DNA from: Ectobius pallidus
Taxonomy: Eukaryota > Arthropoda > Insecta > Blattodea > Ectobiidae
DNA length: 64,000 nucleotides
Direction of reading: 5' to 3'
NCBI GenBank assembly: GCA_964059195.1
Contig: CAXKWD010000006.1
Location: forward strand, 67,535,073 to 67,599,072
Shown here: in pieces, positions 12,283 to 23,038 of the stretch
Numbering within the stretch: position 1 is the first letter of the stretch
How the letters are laid out: each line of letters opens with the position of its first letter
Position numbers and translations under genes: made by a program
Notes under the pieces: generated by a model
What the model saw: the letters and a program-made list of their open reading frames with translations, nothing else
What the model was told of the DNA's origin: nothing
Database searches by the model: none

Positions 12283-12594
12283 CTACGCGGCAATATTTTC
12301 ATTTATAGCTACCTGCGTATCCCACAAAACACATAACGAATATTCGAAATGACACTCATGGCATGTAATTTTACCTGTAAATATAGGAGTAACGCGATGA
12401 CATAGCAAGCATGATGAATCGGTGTCACTAAAAACTGGCACACAAATACTTTGAACACACAGTGTAACATGCAAGGTTGTGGCAATAGAGAAATGTTTAT
12501 GGCGGGTAATGTTTACATGACGTGCTAAATCCTGACGCACCCACACGTGACACAAACATGCCGCCAACTGCCAGTCATTTGTCCCAGTACACAT
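12283..12594 (-). other. 103-codon open frame, unknown, doubtful
   Basis: The frame has several cysteines (LCHRVTP...HECHFEYSLC), but I recognise no family and no transmembrane or signal segment. A long overlapping frame on the other strand (12522-12764) is equally featureless. No promoter, splice or polyA context singles it out. It is probably a chance open frame and is recorded only for its length. Confidence 0.15.
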
Positions 12595-12927
12595 TAGCTA
12601 CTCATTACACAACTCGATGTTCGCGAAAATGTTTCAGATCTCCATTCTACTACTTTGTTGTTTGTATTTCATTTGATTGTAGCCTATATGAGGCTGATAA
12701 CTTGGGCTCGGAAGTTTATGATTTTTTTTTTGTTCTGAGACATCACAGACAATGCAAGATGTAGACTACTAACATAAATTCGTCTCGCCTCAAAACGAAC
12801 AAAAATAGTCTACAGTTAATTTGCATTTTTTTACATTCTTTAGAATTTTATTCTCTGTTGGTCATTTTTTAGGAAATTTTCATTCTTTCGTTGCAATTTT
12901 CCCTATTTTGTTTTGAGAATGTTTATA

Positions 12928-14335
12928 CGAGGGCTATTTTTTTTTTCAACTTTTGATGGGACATAAAATGAAAACCACAGTGAAAATCAAAACTGTTTTA
13001 TGTGTAATATTTAGGTACACCTTCTAGCTACTTCTCTACATAGTTTCGCTCCGATTGAGACATTTGTCTTAGCGTGGTACCAACTTTCCAATACCCTCTT
13101 CATGCCGCCAGCGTATTGAGAAGGATCTTCACGGCATTTTGAAGGGTTTTGAAGTTCTTCATTGATTTGGAAGCTCTGTCCTCGCAGATCTTTTTCAGCT
13201 ACCGGAAAAGATGAAAGTCACTTGGCATGGGAATGAGTTTTTGAAATCCATCGTGACAGGAGATGAAACGTGGATTTGTTAGGACCATCCAGTATCAAAA
13301 GAACAATCCAAACAAAGGATTCACATAGATTTCCCGAACAAACCGAAGATCTGGCTTTCACATCAACGAAGAATTTCAAAACACTTCAAAATGCCGCAGT
13401 GGCGATTATTCCATATAGGATGTGAGGATCATCCTACACTTTATATTTCATCTACATAAATGTTTACTAGCATTCATTGTCAAAATTAAAACAATAAAAT
13501 AACAAAGCAGCGTTATTGTAGAGCACTCGGGAAGGAAGTTAGCGGTTCTGTTTTGAGCAGGTTGGTATTTGCGAGGATGTCCTCAGTGTTGGTGTTACGC
13601 AGTCCATGCCGTTGTTAGATCTCTGTGGCATGTGAAGAGAGAGGCGGGGAAGGGAAATGTTGTGAGAAGCCAGTTTCATATGGAGGAAGTTGAGGACGTC
13701 TTACAGTCCTTCCTCACATGTGTTTTGTGTTCCTCAAGTTCGATAGCTTGTTTTCTAAGAGGGGAGTGATCATATATTTATTAATATTTATTTATTTCAT
13801 TTCTTGGTATATATTATAGGCCTAGCTATTATTAAACTTTACAGTGCTGTTTATCTTTCAATATAAGTATTCCTGGAGTAATATCAAGTTTGATATCAAC
13901 TATGAAAATTATAGCGGAATAGCTGATTTCCGTAAACGACAGTTTTCATACGTGGTTAAATATTTTCATATTTTAGGATAAAGCATTATTGTATTAAATT
14001 TACATATCAGCCTTTATGTATTTTTACGGCGACGCATATGTACATCAATAGCAGTGAATGGGTTAATTCGCTCTCTCCACACCATCCTACACAACTAAAA
14101 AACCAGGAGTCGCCACTGAAATGCCGTGAAGACCTTTCTCAATACGCTGGCGGCAAGCTTCTATGAAGAGGGTATTGGAAAGTTGGTACCACGCTAAGAC
14201 AAATGTCCCAATGGGAGCGAAACTATGTAGAGAATTAGCTAGAAGGTGTACCTAAATATTCCACATAAAACAGTTTTGATTTTTACTGTGGTATTCATTT
14301 TATGCCCCATCGGAAGTTGAAAAAAATAGCCCTCG
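12928..14335. mobile_element. Degenerate mariner with about 215-bp TIRs
   Basis: Left arm 12928 to about 13138 pairs with right arm about 14119-14335. Shared blocks include CGAGGGCTATTTTTTT at the tip, AAAACAGTTTTGATTTT/AAAATCAAAACTGTTTT, GTGGTACCAACTTTCCAATA and CGCCAGCGTATTGAGAA. The left flank is TA; the right flank reads TG, probably a mutated TA. The roughly 1-kb interior keeps a mariner catalytic-domain scrap but is otherwise non-coding and may hold another insertion. The terminal CGAGGG is typical of mariner and shared with the element at 6.4 kb, but the internal sequences differ, so these are two families. Confidence 0.8.
13232..13390 (+). pseudogene. Mariner transposase fragment around the GDETW motif
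   Basis: Translation from 13232 gives NEFLKSIVTGDETWIC, a stop at about 13280, then DHPVSKEQSKQ. This matches the signature of mariner transposases around the first catalytic aspartate (IVTGDETWV..YDPE.K.QS). The second and third catalytic acidic residues are not recognisable downstream, and the stop after C breaks the frame, so no active enzyme can be made. The orientation agrees with the surrounding inverted repeats. The fragment is older and more decayed than the stub at 6.6 kb. Confidence 0.7.
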
Positions 14336-14764
14336 TGCTTTCCCAACATTACCTAAACAATGTGATCTCATAATGCCATACTTCCTTACCTTCAGACAAT
14401 GAAATGCGTTTTGATTTCACATATATAGGTCTATCGTCAGACAAAACATTACAACATCCATTAATAAAATAATATGATAATCATAACAATAATAATAGAA
14501 AACACAACAAGTTATTAAAAGTAGTAATTTAAAATATCTCAATCTTACCCTTTATTATTATATTATTAGTATTATTATTATTATTATTACTATTAATTCT
14601 TATTATAATACTGTATATTTCTTTTTCAAATACACAATTTAAAATATTAAGTAATTTCTTCAATTTTTAATGTCAGATTTTCGTAAATTTAAGGTTATTT
14701 TATAGGTCATTTTTTAATAATTTTATGGTCATGAACTTCCGAGTCCTTCGACTATGTTTAGAGT
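14336..14764. other. AT-rich spacer with (TTA)n stretch
   Basis: No gene. An imperfect ATT/TTA microsatellite occupies about 14547-14610. Confidence 0.6.
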
Positions 14765-15029
14765 AATTCCGGGGTGCGCGGGCAAAGAGAGTTAAGTCCA
14801 CCATCCTAAAACATTGAGATATGTCCATAGAGTTGTAGATAAAAATGTTCTCTACATTTGTGTTAATACTAGTAAGTCATTTTCAAAATTGTACGGTAGT
14901 TGTGGATATGTGCCTCGTGGGTTTATCCATCTCTAAAAGTATGTTGGGCTGGTATAGTATGTTAAGTCACTCTAATTCTCAGTAACAAGAAAGTGGACTT
15001 AACTCTCTTTGCCCGCGCACCCCGGAATT
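14765..15029. mobile_element. 265-bp MITE with 37-bp perfect TIRs
   Basis: Bases 14765-14801 and 14993-15029 are perfect inverted complements beginning AATTCCGGGGTGCGCGGGCA. The outermost AATT is itself palindromic, so it may be a 4-bp target duplication and not part of the repeat. The 191-bp interior is non-coding. The terminal CCGGGGTGCGCGGGC is strikingly GC-rich against an AT-rich background. I cannot assign a superfamily. Confidence 0.8.
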
Positions 15030-15446
15030 GATGGGTGCTCAACTGTTGAAATAATTATTATACTCTATGGAACCGATCACGGTTTTCCGCGAAACTAATG
15101 ATCACTTTTCTAATTCAAGCTGAAGGTCGAGCATGGTTTGAAACTAAAAATAAACGGCTCTTAAAAATCAAGTTTACCTAACTCATCTTGCAGCTTAGCT
15201 GTGAACTTAAAAGTGAAGCATAAATGAAATTTCGATGAAACAGTATGAAATACGTGATTTCTTCTATTATTATTTATGATGTTAATTCACATGATTTCAT
15301 GGTAATCTGGTTTCTTTGGCCATTTATACCTTTCGAACGATGTCACAAAACGTTTGAATGGCGACGAGACTTTTAAGTTCAGTAAGTTTTTGGGTTAATT
15401 CTTTCCTTATAATTGTCTTCTATTTAAAGTCTGGCCGTTTTAAGAT
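15030..15446. other. no gene seen
   Basis: Spacer without recognisable features. Confidence 0.6.
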
Positions 15447-15560
15447 GGGAACCTCAAGTAAACAAAAACAAGTACATCTTTCTCACGCTAGCACATTACT
15501 CGTAGCCTATGACTTAAGAGTGAGACAGACATGCTGGTTTTTGTTTACTTCAGGTTTCCT
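15447..15560. repeat. Imperfect palindromic repeat, related to 42381-42450
   Basis: The arms CCTCAAGTAAACAAAAAC and GTTTTTGTTTACTTCAGG fold on each other across about 115 bp. The centre (ACGCTAGCACATTACTCGTA then GACTTAAGAGTGAGAC) reappears with changes at 42381-42450. Two related copies suggest a small MITE-type family with no target duplication visible. Confidence 0.5.
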
Positions 15561-16139
15561 TCTTAGCTTGCCTCAGGTAGGCCTATAAAACAAATAGTCT
15601 ACGCCATGCAGACAATCAAGCGATGGAAGAGGTAGGAGCTTATTGCATGTGAACGTGAAATATGAAAGTACTATATTGTATAATCTGAAAATGTCCGAAA
15701 AGGCAGTGAGTAATAATTTCAGCATTTGCCCTTTTATCATGAAATTATGTTAGTCACCTTCGCTCTAGCATTAGTTCGTATGCTGCGTAGCGTAGCATGA
15801 AAGTGGCTGTCGCCACCCAGAAAGCGAATACCTATATCCAACCAACTTTAAATATCTATAACAAACAACAGTGACAGTGCCGGCGCTGATAGAAATATTT
15901 TGATGTTTACATTACAGTACATGTACACGATAAATTTAATATCAAGATCATTGCAGTATTACTAGGGGCCGTATTTTTTGGTAACAACGATAAGCGCGAA
16001 ATTTTATAAAACAACCTCGCTTAGCTATATTTAGCTTTCATATGCTTAAAATATCAATATGAACCATATTGAACCCACGAAATATCGCGAAATGTGTCTA
16101 TAAGCGCGAAATATACCTCTTCTGTCCGCAAAGTGAGAA
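15561..16139. other. no gene seen
   Basis: Spacer upstream of the 128-codon frame. It contains repeated ATAAGCGCGAAAT-like motifs at about 15990 and 16098 and other short CGCGAAAT copies. Confidence 0.5.
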
Positions 16140-16526
16140 ATGAGCACTAAAATATGCCTTAAAATCACAATATTGTGTTTTGGTGTGCTGTATTTTTTAT
16201 TTCTTAGCAGCATGCTTCTTTTTCTGCTGTGTCTGTGGCTGTCGATGATTACCGATATATCGATATTTGTGATCGATTACAAAGATTGGAGAATTTACGC
16301 AAAGATTGTCTGTGACCTGTTGAGTACACTCCCTTCCTGCTATGTATTTGCCAAGTTAGCGATGCCTATGATCGATTACAGCAGGAAGAGTGTAGAATAT
16401 TTGTTACTTGTATTCAACAGATTTCGTCTTTTATCCACAGTGGTATGGTTGGCACTTCTGTTTGCAAATGGCTATCTGATGGTGTTTAGTAGAAATTACG
16501 ATAATATTTCTCGTCATTATATTTGA
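16140..16526 (+). CDS. Uncharacterised 128-residue hydrophobic protein (candidate exon or small gene)
   Basis: This is the longest ATG-initiated frame not explained by a transposon or repeat. I do not recognise the product. It has about three hydrophobic stretches: residues about 8-37 (KITILCFGVLYFLFLSSMLL onward), about 57-75 and about 87-115 (including STVVWLALLFANGYLMVF), separated by short polar loops with YKDWR and DYSRKS. The first segment could be a signal-anchor. An AATAAA occurs at 16622-16627, about 95 bp after the stop. Multi-pass membrane character would fit a chemoreceptor-like exon or a small membrane protein, but hydrophobic frames also arise by chance in AT-rich DNA. Neighbouring sequence gives no support either way. 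Confidence 0.3.
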   Translation: MSTKICLKITILCFGVLYFLFLSSMLLFLLCLWLSMITDISIFVIDYKDWRIYAKIVCDLLSTLPSCYVFAKLAMPMIDYSRKSVEYLLLVFNRFRLLSTVVWLALLFANGYLMVFSRNYDNISRHYI

Positions 16527-18860
16527 ACATTAACTCTAATCATGACTAGATCGAAAGTTACTTCAGTTCATACAAGGGCAGAAGAATATAGAAATGGGGG
16601 GGGGGGATGTTAGTTCATGTAAATAAAGAAGCAAAGTTTATCATTGCGCAATGTTCCCATTGTAGGATAAGTAATTTATTTCACGAAATACCCACCGAAA
16701 TAGAAGGAAGTTAACACCGAAATCAGCTATTTTATTTCACCAATAAATCAGGGCCCTAAGTATTACCTAATTCATTACGATAGGCTACATATTATCAAAT
16801 TAACAGCCAACTGTTGAGCAGTTTTGGTACACGGGACGAACGCAACCATGAATCTCATCCTAATGAAGCAGATAAATTAAATAAAGGCAACAAACAGCTG
16901 TTAACAGTGAGGCATAACATAGGTTATAAAGGTCTGGATGAACTTACTTAGGCTGTTTAATGAATTATTCCACCGAGGTTCAGCAGAAATCTTGTGAAGA
17001 AGAAGCAGGTTTTGATTCAGAGAGCTGTTCAAATTAGCATCTGTTAATGTGAAGTGACTTTGTAGGGGTATGGTGAGAATTATTGAAGCATAGTAAAAGT
17101 AGGGGTGGAGTGGCTGAAAGGGAAGGGGGATGAGTAAGAGGGAGTTGTCTTCTGTGAAGTGGAAAGAAGTTGGATGCCGGAAATATGAATGGAACGACAA
17201 CTTCTCACTCTCAAATTCACACTAGAGCAGGCGTGTTATGCAAAAGAACATATTCATTCAATCCTAAGATTACAACAGATCCCTCCCAAAATTATTCCAG
17301 CATTATTTATATGCATACAACTACTTTTCTGAAGTAAAAGGAGAACCGTAAAAAATATATATATTTCTGGATTCGAACAAAATGGTTTATATTATGAACA
17401 CGCTGGTGTTATTGAAGAGGGAAGTCCAGTTGAACGAACTTCTACAAACGCATCGAAAGAGTTCTATACTTTTTTGTACGCAAAATTGTATTTCTCCCTC
17501 AGTTCTGTTTAAAGTAAGCTTACTGAATTTTAATAAGAACAGAGCTTGTGGCTATTTACGATACAGTAAGTGTCTTATGTCACAATTTGATATCATTCGA
17601 AGGATGATTAGACAAGAGGGAGGTCGTTAATAAGGATGAAAAACATATAATTCATATGACTCCGAGCAATGAATTTACGGTACCTAGTAAAAAGGAAATA
17701 AATTATTAGTTGTATGACAATGTTTACAAATTTCTTTCATAAAAGCACAAAATGTAAAGCTTTTGGCTATAAACGATATTTTATTGTTCCTTGTTATACA
17801 TTCTACCATTTATGTCGTAGTTAAAAAAGTCTATATCTTACCATATTATCAAAGGAAAATGAATCAGAACGTCAGTAAGTTGTAACTTTGTTGAATAAAT
17901 CAATGAGCAGCAAAGGTTAGCGCTGAATATAAACTTAATTTTGAGGGATACAGAATTATTCAGAGAAACACTAATAACATATTATTCAAAATTCCGCAAA
18001 TAATTTCAAACAGGGACGAATTTAGTTATAGGCTATGGCATCTCTGGGCAGGGGAAAATTATTTTCTGTTCCTTTTATCAATACAAATCTACTATGAAAA
18101 TAATGTTCATAATAAGAACATTACAATAACAAACATCATTCGCATTGAACCCAACATTAGGTGTTCATCAACTATTAATCATTACAGATACACACGAATG
18201 AAGCTACCCCATTTTTTGGTATAATTGCAATTACTATGTAAACATTTAAATTTTATTTATTAATTTATTTATAAATTGTATTTATTAATTTCTTATGGTT
18301 TTTAGCCTGTAGGATGTATCTCCACCAGGATACAAACCTTTAACTGTTCGATGGAGCTCAAATTATGCCCTTGACTTCGACTGAAGTCCTACTTGCACGG
18401 AAAAATGTTTTCCTGTTGACTCCGACAATCTTCTAGCAATTGAAATAATGTAAACATCGGCCTCAGTCTTCAATGCCGGATACTTTTACGTCTTAATGTG
18501 TAGCATAAGATTCATATTATATAATTTTCATTATATAACTTATATATATATTAAGGTTAACAAATCCAAAAATCTGATGTGAAAGTCACATAACTTCCTC
18601 TGCTCAAATAAAAGTTTGCAGCATTTACGCTAATTATGCTATAAATATCTTATAGCCCCTTTTTTGAATGTTGCGACTAAAAACGCAGGCTATGGGAAAA
18701 AAAACAAGTGACTGCAAACGTTTATTGAACTTTCTGCTGTTAAGAATAATTTCCTAAATTTATCAAACATTCCCCTCAGACATTTCTTTACTGTAAGCAG
18801 GGCCACCAGTACATTTTTCTCTCTTCACGTGCTTATATAGAATAAAATGCCTTAAATATC
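16527..18860. other. no gene seen; poly-G run and one doubtful minus-strand frame
   Basis: A G run lies at about 16597-16606. A 99-codon minus-strand frame at 16901-17200 contains LLLLHKISAEPRWNNSLNSL, which may belong to a dispersed repeat but cannot be assigned. The rest is AT-rich and featureless. Confidence 0.45.
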
Positions 18861-19430
18861 CGCGTATTGAGTTGTTCACCAGGCAAGTTGGTAAGTTACA
18901 ACCACCCTTCAGAGAATGTTCTTGAAATGGTATAAGCAATCCATGTACAAAATTTAAAGGAAATTTTTAGAGCCGTTTATGAGAAAATAGCAAAAAACAA
19001 AATATTCTTCATGTAAAGTCCCCTTAAATATAAGAAAAGGTTGTAGTCAATCTTCACAGCCTCAGAAGGTACCTAACCCAAATACAAAATTTTGTTTTCG
19101 TACGATTTACAAGAAGCCGTATTGCAAAAAGCACGTATTCACAGTGGGTTGCTTATAACTACCCTTCAGAGAATTTGTTCGAAAAAATGTTTCAAATAAA
19201 AGTTTTAGCTCTTGGTACAAGCAATCCATGCGCAAAATTTAAAGAAAATCGTTAGAGCCGTTTTCGAGAAAATCGCGAAAAACGAAAATTTCTTCATGTA
19301 AAGTCCCCTTAAAAATAAGGGAAATTTGTCGCCAATCTTCGAATCACATCTTCAGAAGGTACCTGACCCAAATACGAAATTTTGTTTTCATATAATTCTC
19401 CGTTTCGGAGCTAGCCTGTTCACAAACTTC
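18861..19430 (+). repeat. Diverged tandem duplication of a roughly 270-bp unit
   Basis: Unit 1 (about 18861-19133) and unit 2 (about 19134-19430) share in order ACCCTTCAGAGAAT, AAGCAATCCATG, AAAATTTAAA, TTCATGTAAAGTCCCCTTAA, AGAAGGTACCT and CCCAAATAC.AAATTTTGTTTTC. Unit 2 continues into GTTTCGGAGCT and an ACAGACAGACACACAC tract. A third, more diverged relative of the distal part lies at about 38612-38765. The unit is non-coding and its source element is unknown. Confidence 0.7.
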
Positions 19431-21258
19431 CACACAGACAGACACACACACAGACATGTTTCCAAAAATAGTATTTTTGGATTCAGGGGGGCCTTGAAAC
19501 GTGTATATATGCTAAAAACTCAACTTCGAATTTTAGGGTCGAAAACAATACTTCCTCTACCTATAGTACCTATGGTACGAGCAGAGGAAGTAAAAATTAT
19601 ATCCGCTATTGGGAAAATTTTGAGTATTTATCATTACTTAGTCGGTCGTTTAGACTATTTCATTTAGCCAAGTCTATAACTCGGTCATGGTGTCATGTTG
19701 TTATACCTGAGTACAATATATTTCACACATTACGTTTATTCTTCTATTAATAGATACCCTCTTAAATATCCATCTATTACTCGGTCGATCATATGTTAAA
19801 GATGCATGTGAATTTGTTTAGTATACGCTATTCTTTATTTTAATTAAATCTCCACAAAAACATGACCTTGATTTTTATATTAATTTAGAGGGTTGTTTAT
19901 ACCATTCTAATAACTTTCTAGTTAGGTTAAAGGCTTGTGGATTTTAATTTTCCTGTCAATTTCGATATAGAGATTAGAAGTTACCTGTGGAGTTAACTGA
20001 ATGTAAAAAAACATCATCAAAACTATAAATCTTTTGCAAACAAAGAAACACATTTTATTATAACAGAAAAGTTATCTTTACTACATAAAATGTTTTCAAA
20101 CTCATTAGTAGCATAGTATCAAGGAGTTTTGATAAAGAAACAGAACAATTGATGAAAAAAAAGTTGGTACAGCGAGATGATAGCCGATGGCACGAAGGTC
20201 GATTCATTAACATATCTATTGTCTCGCCATGGGATATCTCGATTACGATGGCACAAATGGCGATGGGTTTTATTAATTTTCGTGGTTATAATTATTATTA
20301 CGTGATTAATTCTATGAGTATTCGCTAAATGGTTATATTAACTACGATAATTAGAACACCATATATTAACATTAATATAAGGATGTGTTAGGAAAACTCT
20401 GCTAGATATCTAGCACACTCTTTGAAACTGTTCATTTCAAGCCCTTAATAGAAATAAAGGAGCCAGTTGGAGTGTCTGATATTTTAGAAGGTCTATGAAC
20501 TTTGCACCATTTATATAATGTGTTATTTAAACAGCAATATCAATATAGTGTAGTTATTACGCTTACTTCTTGAGATATTCTAAGAAGTAATATCTTGATG
20601 AGGGAAAAAGGAGCAGAGTGGTACACTGTTTGGTGTTTCTGTCTACAATAACGACTCGTACTTTACGACGCCATAGTATCTAAGTCTGCCATCTTCATTT
20701 CCGTAACGTCTTCTCTCTTCTCTATGGCTTTGTGTAGGGAAAGTGCTGTATTTCTATCGACTCTTTCTATCTCTCCTACGATGCCTTCCTTTAGCCTCTT
20801 TCTATAGACTTACCCGTGCAAGCGCCCGCGCGTGTGTCTGGGAACATCTGTTGTGGTAATGTGGAGTATTCATTATTACTTCTCAAGACATTCCCTCAAG
20901 ATTTTAATAACGTGTTACATTACTTCTACTGATGTTGGTTGTGAATCATTACGGGTTGTGAAGATGTACAAATCTATGTTGTAGCATTCTGAGTTCTGTA
21001 CAATTATAAGGATCCGGCGCACAACTTACGGGTTTGAATAGGCACGAAAGATGATGTACTGGGAGAAAATTATGTTTCCCCACGTAGATAGAGGTCCATG
21101 AAAGTGGTTATAGGCTAAGTTATATTTTTTAGAGAAAATTCGTTTTAAAATATTAATATTTCTGTGTTAGTATTAATTTGGCGGTCTTGTTATTAACTTC
21201 GTATAGGCTATATAAAATGCGAGTTTTATAATTAATCAATTAACATTATTATGAACTG
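19431..21258. other. no gene seen
   Basis: AT-rich sequence, slightly more GC-rich and pyrimidine-rich around 20640-20860 (TCTTCTCTCTTCTCTATGGC region). No coding frame recognised. Confidence 0.5.
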
Positions 21259-21664
21259 AAGTTGTTTCTAATGGAGAAAACTGCATAACGACAAGCTTCA
21301 TAACCTGTACTCTTCACCGGATACAGCGAGGGTAATTAAATCACGGAGGATAAAATGGGCTGGACATGTTGTGCACATAGGGGAGGAAAGAATATCTCAA
21401 TAGTATTGACTGGGAAACGCGAAGGGAAATTACCTTTTGGAGGACCTAGACGTAGATAGGAGGACGATATTAGGATTGATTTAAGGGAAGTAGGATTTGC
21501 GAGGGATGGTTGGATAGCGTTAGCACAGAATAGGGTTGAATGGCGGCCTCAGGTAAACACGGCAATGGACCTTCGGATTCCATAAAATAGATAATATTCC
21601 TTTAGCTTGCTGAGCAATTGTCTATTGCCATTGAGTTAGTAAGTAAGTAAAGTTGTTTCTAATG
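21259..21664 (+). mobile_element. 5'-truncated LINE, copy 2, with 15-bp TSD
   Basis: AAGTTGTTTCTAATG occurs at 21259-21273 and again at 21650-21664, flanking a 376-bp insert. The insert is the 3' end of the same LINE as at 1-125 and 50869-51263 and finishes in a (TAAG)n-type tail (GTTAGTAAGTAAGTAA). A 15-bp duplication, severe 5' truncation and a microsatellite tail are the classic products of target-primed reverse transcription. Confidence 0.9.
21274..21585 (+). pseudogene. LINE polyprotein C-terminal fragment, inactivated
   Basis: In mixed frames the sequence encodes the tail 'HN..LHNLYSSPD', 'KSRRIKWAGHV', and a degraded 'GRPRRRWEDD' in which the tryptophan codon is a stop (about 21457-21459). 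This segment follows the reverse transcriptase domain in the parent element. Stops and frameshifts rule out a product. Unlike the copy at 50.9 kb, it retains the segment encoding IKSRRIKW. Confidence 0.75.
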
Positions 21665-21670
21665 TCACTT

Positions 21671-23025
21671 TGTACCATTATTTTGATTTGTATTTATTTT
21701 TCGCGCGTAATGGTACATGTTTTTAAGTTTGGTCGCTGGATGGCGCGACTTTCTCTTTTGTATATGCTTTCGCGGGCGTAGGTCCGCTAGCCTCTCCCCT
21801 CATCCTTTGGTACAGCCTCTTAGCGAGTGTTTATCTTTTCTGGCTTCAGTTATGGGCATGGTTTATTTCGGCATTGACGTGTTTTCGTAGTTGCATTTCG
21901 TTAGTTTGTTTATAAGTAATTTCTTCGGTATTTGTGCTTTCGTTCGTGGGATAATGTAGTCCCAGTGTATCCTTCAGGTTTGCAACAGGTTTTTAGTTTA
22001 ACTTTCTTGTGTTTTAACTTAGTAATTATGTAACGGTAGAATTCCCTTCCCCTCTTTCTGCGCTTGGTAGCTGGTAGTTTCTCTGATTGATTTGGTAGTG
22101 TATTTTTGGTAGAATCTTCGTAGAAACCATGTGTTCTGTCTCCTTTTGCTTGGGTAGTAATATTTAAAGGGTTTTCTGTTTATTTGAGTTGCTGGGGGGG
22201 TTTCTTAGTAATAGCCTAAGTAGTCGGCGTCATCAAGCTATAATGATGGCGTCTGCATCTTTCTCTTCTCCCCGTTCCTGCTTGCAAACCTGATGTGTCG
22301 CGGTCTGGTATGTCATTTTTAAATTCGTGTTTCTTCTATTATTTTGGTCTGTATTTAGTCTTTGTGCCATGCCCGTTTCTCCTGTGCATCGGGATTTTAA
22401 AAGGCATCCCGATGGCAGTAATGTTTCCCGCCTTTTACTAAATTTTGCCCCTTGTTAAAGATTGTTTGTAGGCCTACATTATATTTTCCCCGGTTTGCTT
22501 CGATTCTGGCCTTTATGAAATAAAGCCATCGTCCCTTGTGTCATTTTACTGAGTAAACCCCTCCCTTGTTCTATTGTAAAGTCCCCTTCTTCCGAGTGTT
22601 GGTAATAGTGAAATTGATTATTATGTTTGGTTACTTTTTCATTTTGTAATTTCGATGTTTTCAGTATAATTACATTACAGTAAATTCCAATTTGTCAGTT
22701 TGAATGTCTCAAGTAATGATGAAAACACTCTATCAAATTATTTGCCCAAAGAGTGAATGTAAACAGTGCTGTAAATTACGATTGTTTTTTTATTTCAGGC
22801 TATACTAATTTTGTAATTTCCTTTGTCTTGTAAACATCTGGTTCCAAATTATATATTATCTGTTATTGTTTTTGAATCAGGAACTTTTACTTTCTGTTTT
22901 GTGCCCCCTCCGGGATGTCCTACTATACCTATGGGTGGGCCCGTTTTCAGGGAATAGGCTAACTTCCCTGGGGTTGGTTTCCCAAGCTTCCTTCCACACA
23001 TTTCATCCCTTAGGGCGGGGTTGCA
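21671..23025 (+). repeat. 5' LTR (1355 bp)
   Basis: The LTR supplies the promoter and polyA site of the element. It starts TGTACCATTA and ends in TTGCA. AATAAA lies at 22519-22524. The first 10 bases are inverted at 21708-21717, and CATCGGGAT/ATCCCGATG (22387-22395 and 22406-22414) forms a second perfect stem. I saw no mismatch against the 3' LTR when comparing line by line. Confidence 0.92.
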
Positions 23026-23027
23026 AT

Positions 23028-23038
23028 TGGTAGCAGAG
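23028..23038 (+). promoter_or_regulatory. Primer-binding site for initiator tRNA-Met
   Basis: TGGTAGCAGAG starts two bases after the 5' LTR. It is the complement of the 3' end of eukaryotic initiator tRNA-Met (CTCTGCTACCA), which would prime minus-strand DNA synthesis. The following bases (CGTGGTTATCG) also partly match the T-stem complement. Confidence 0.8.

Noticed and set aside
12283..12594. Cys-rich 103-codon frame as a zinc-finger gene
   Set aside because: Cysteine and histidine spacing fits no known finger, and the opposite strand is also open.
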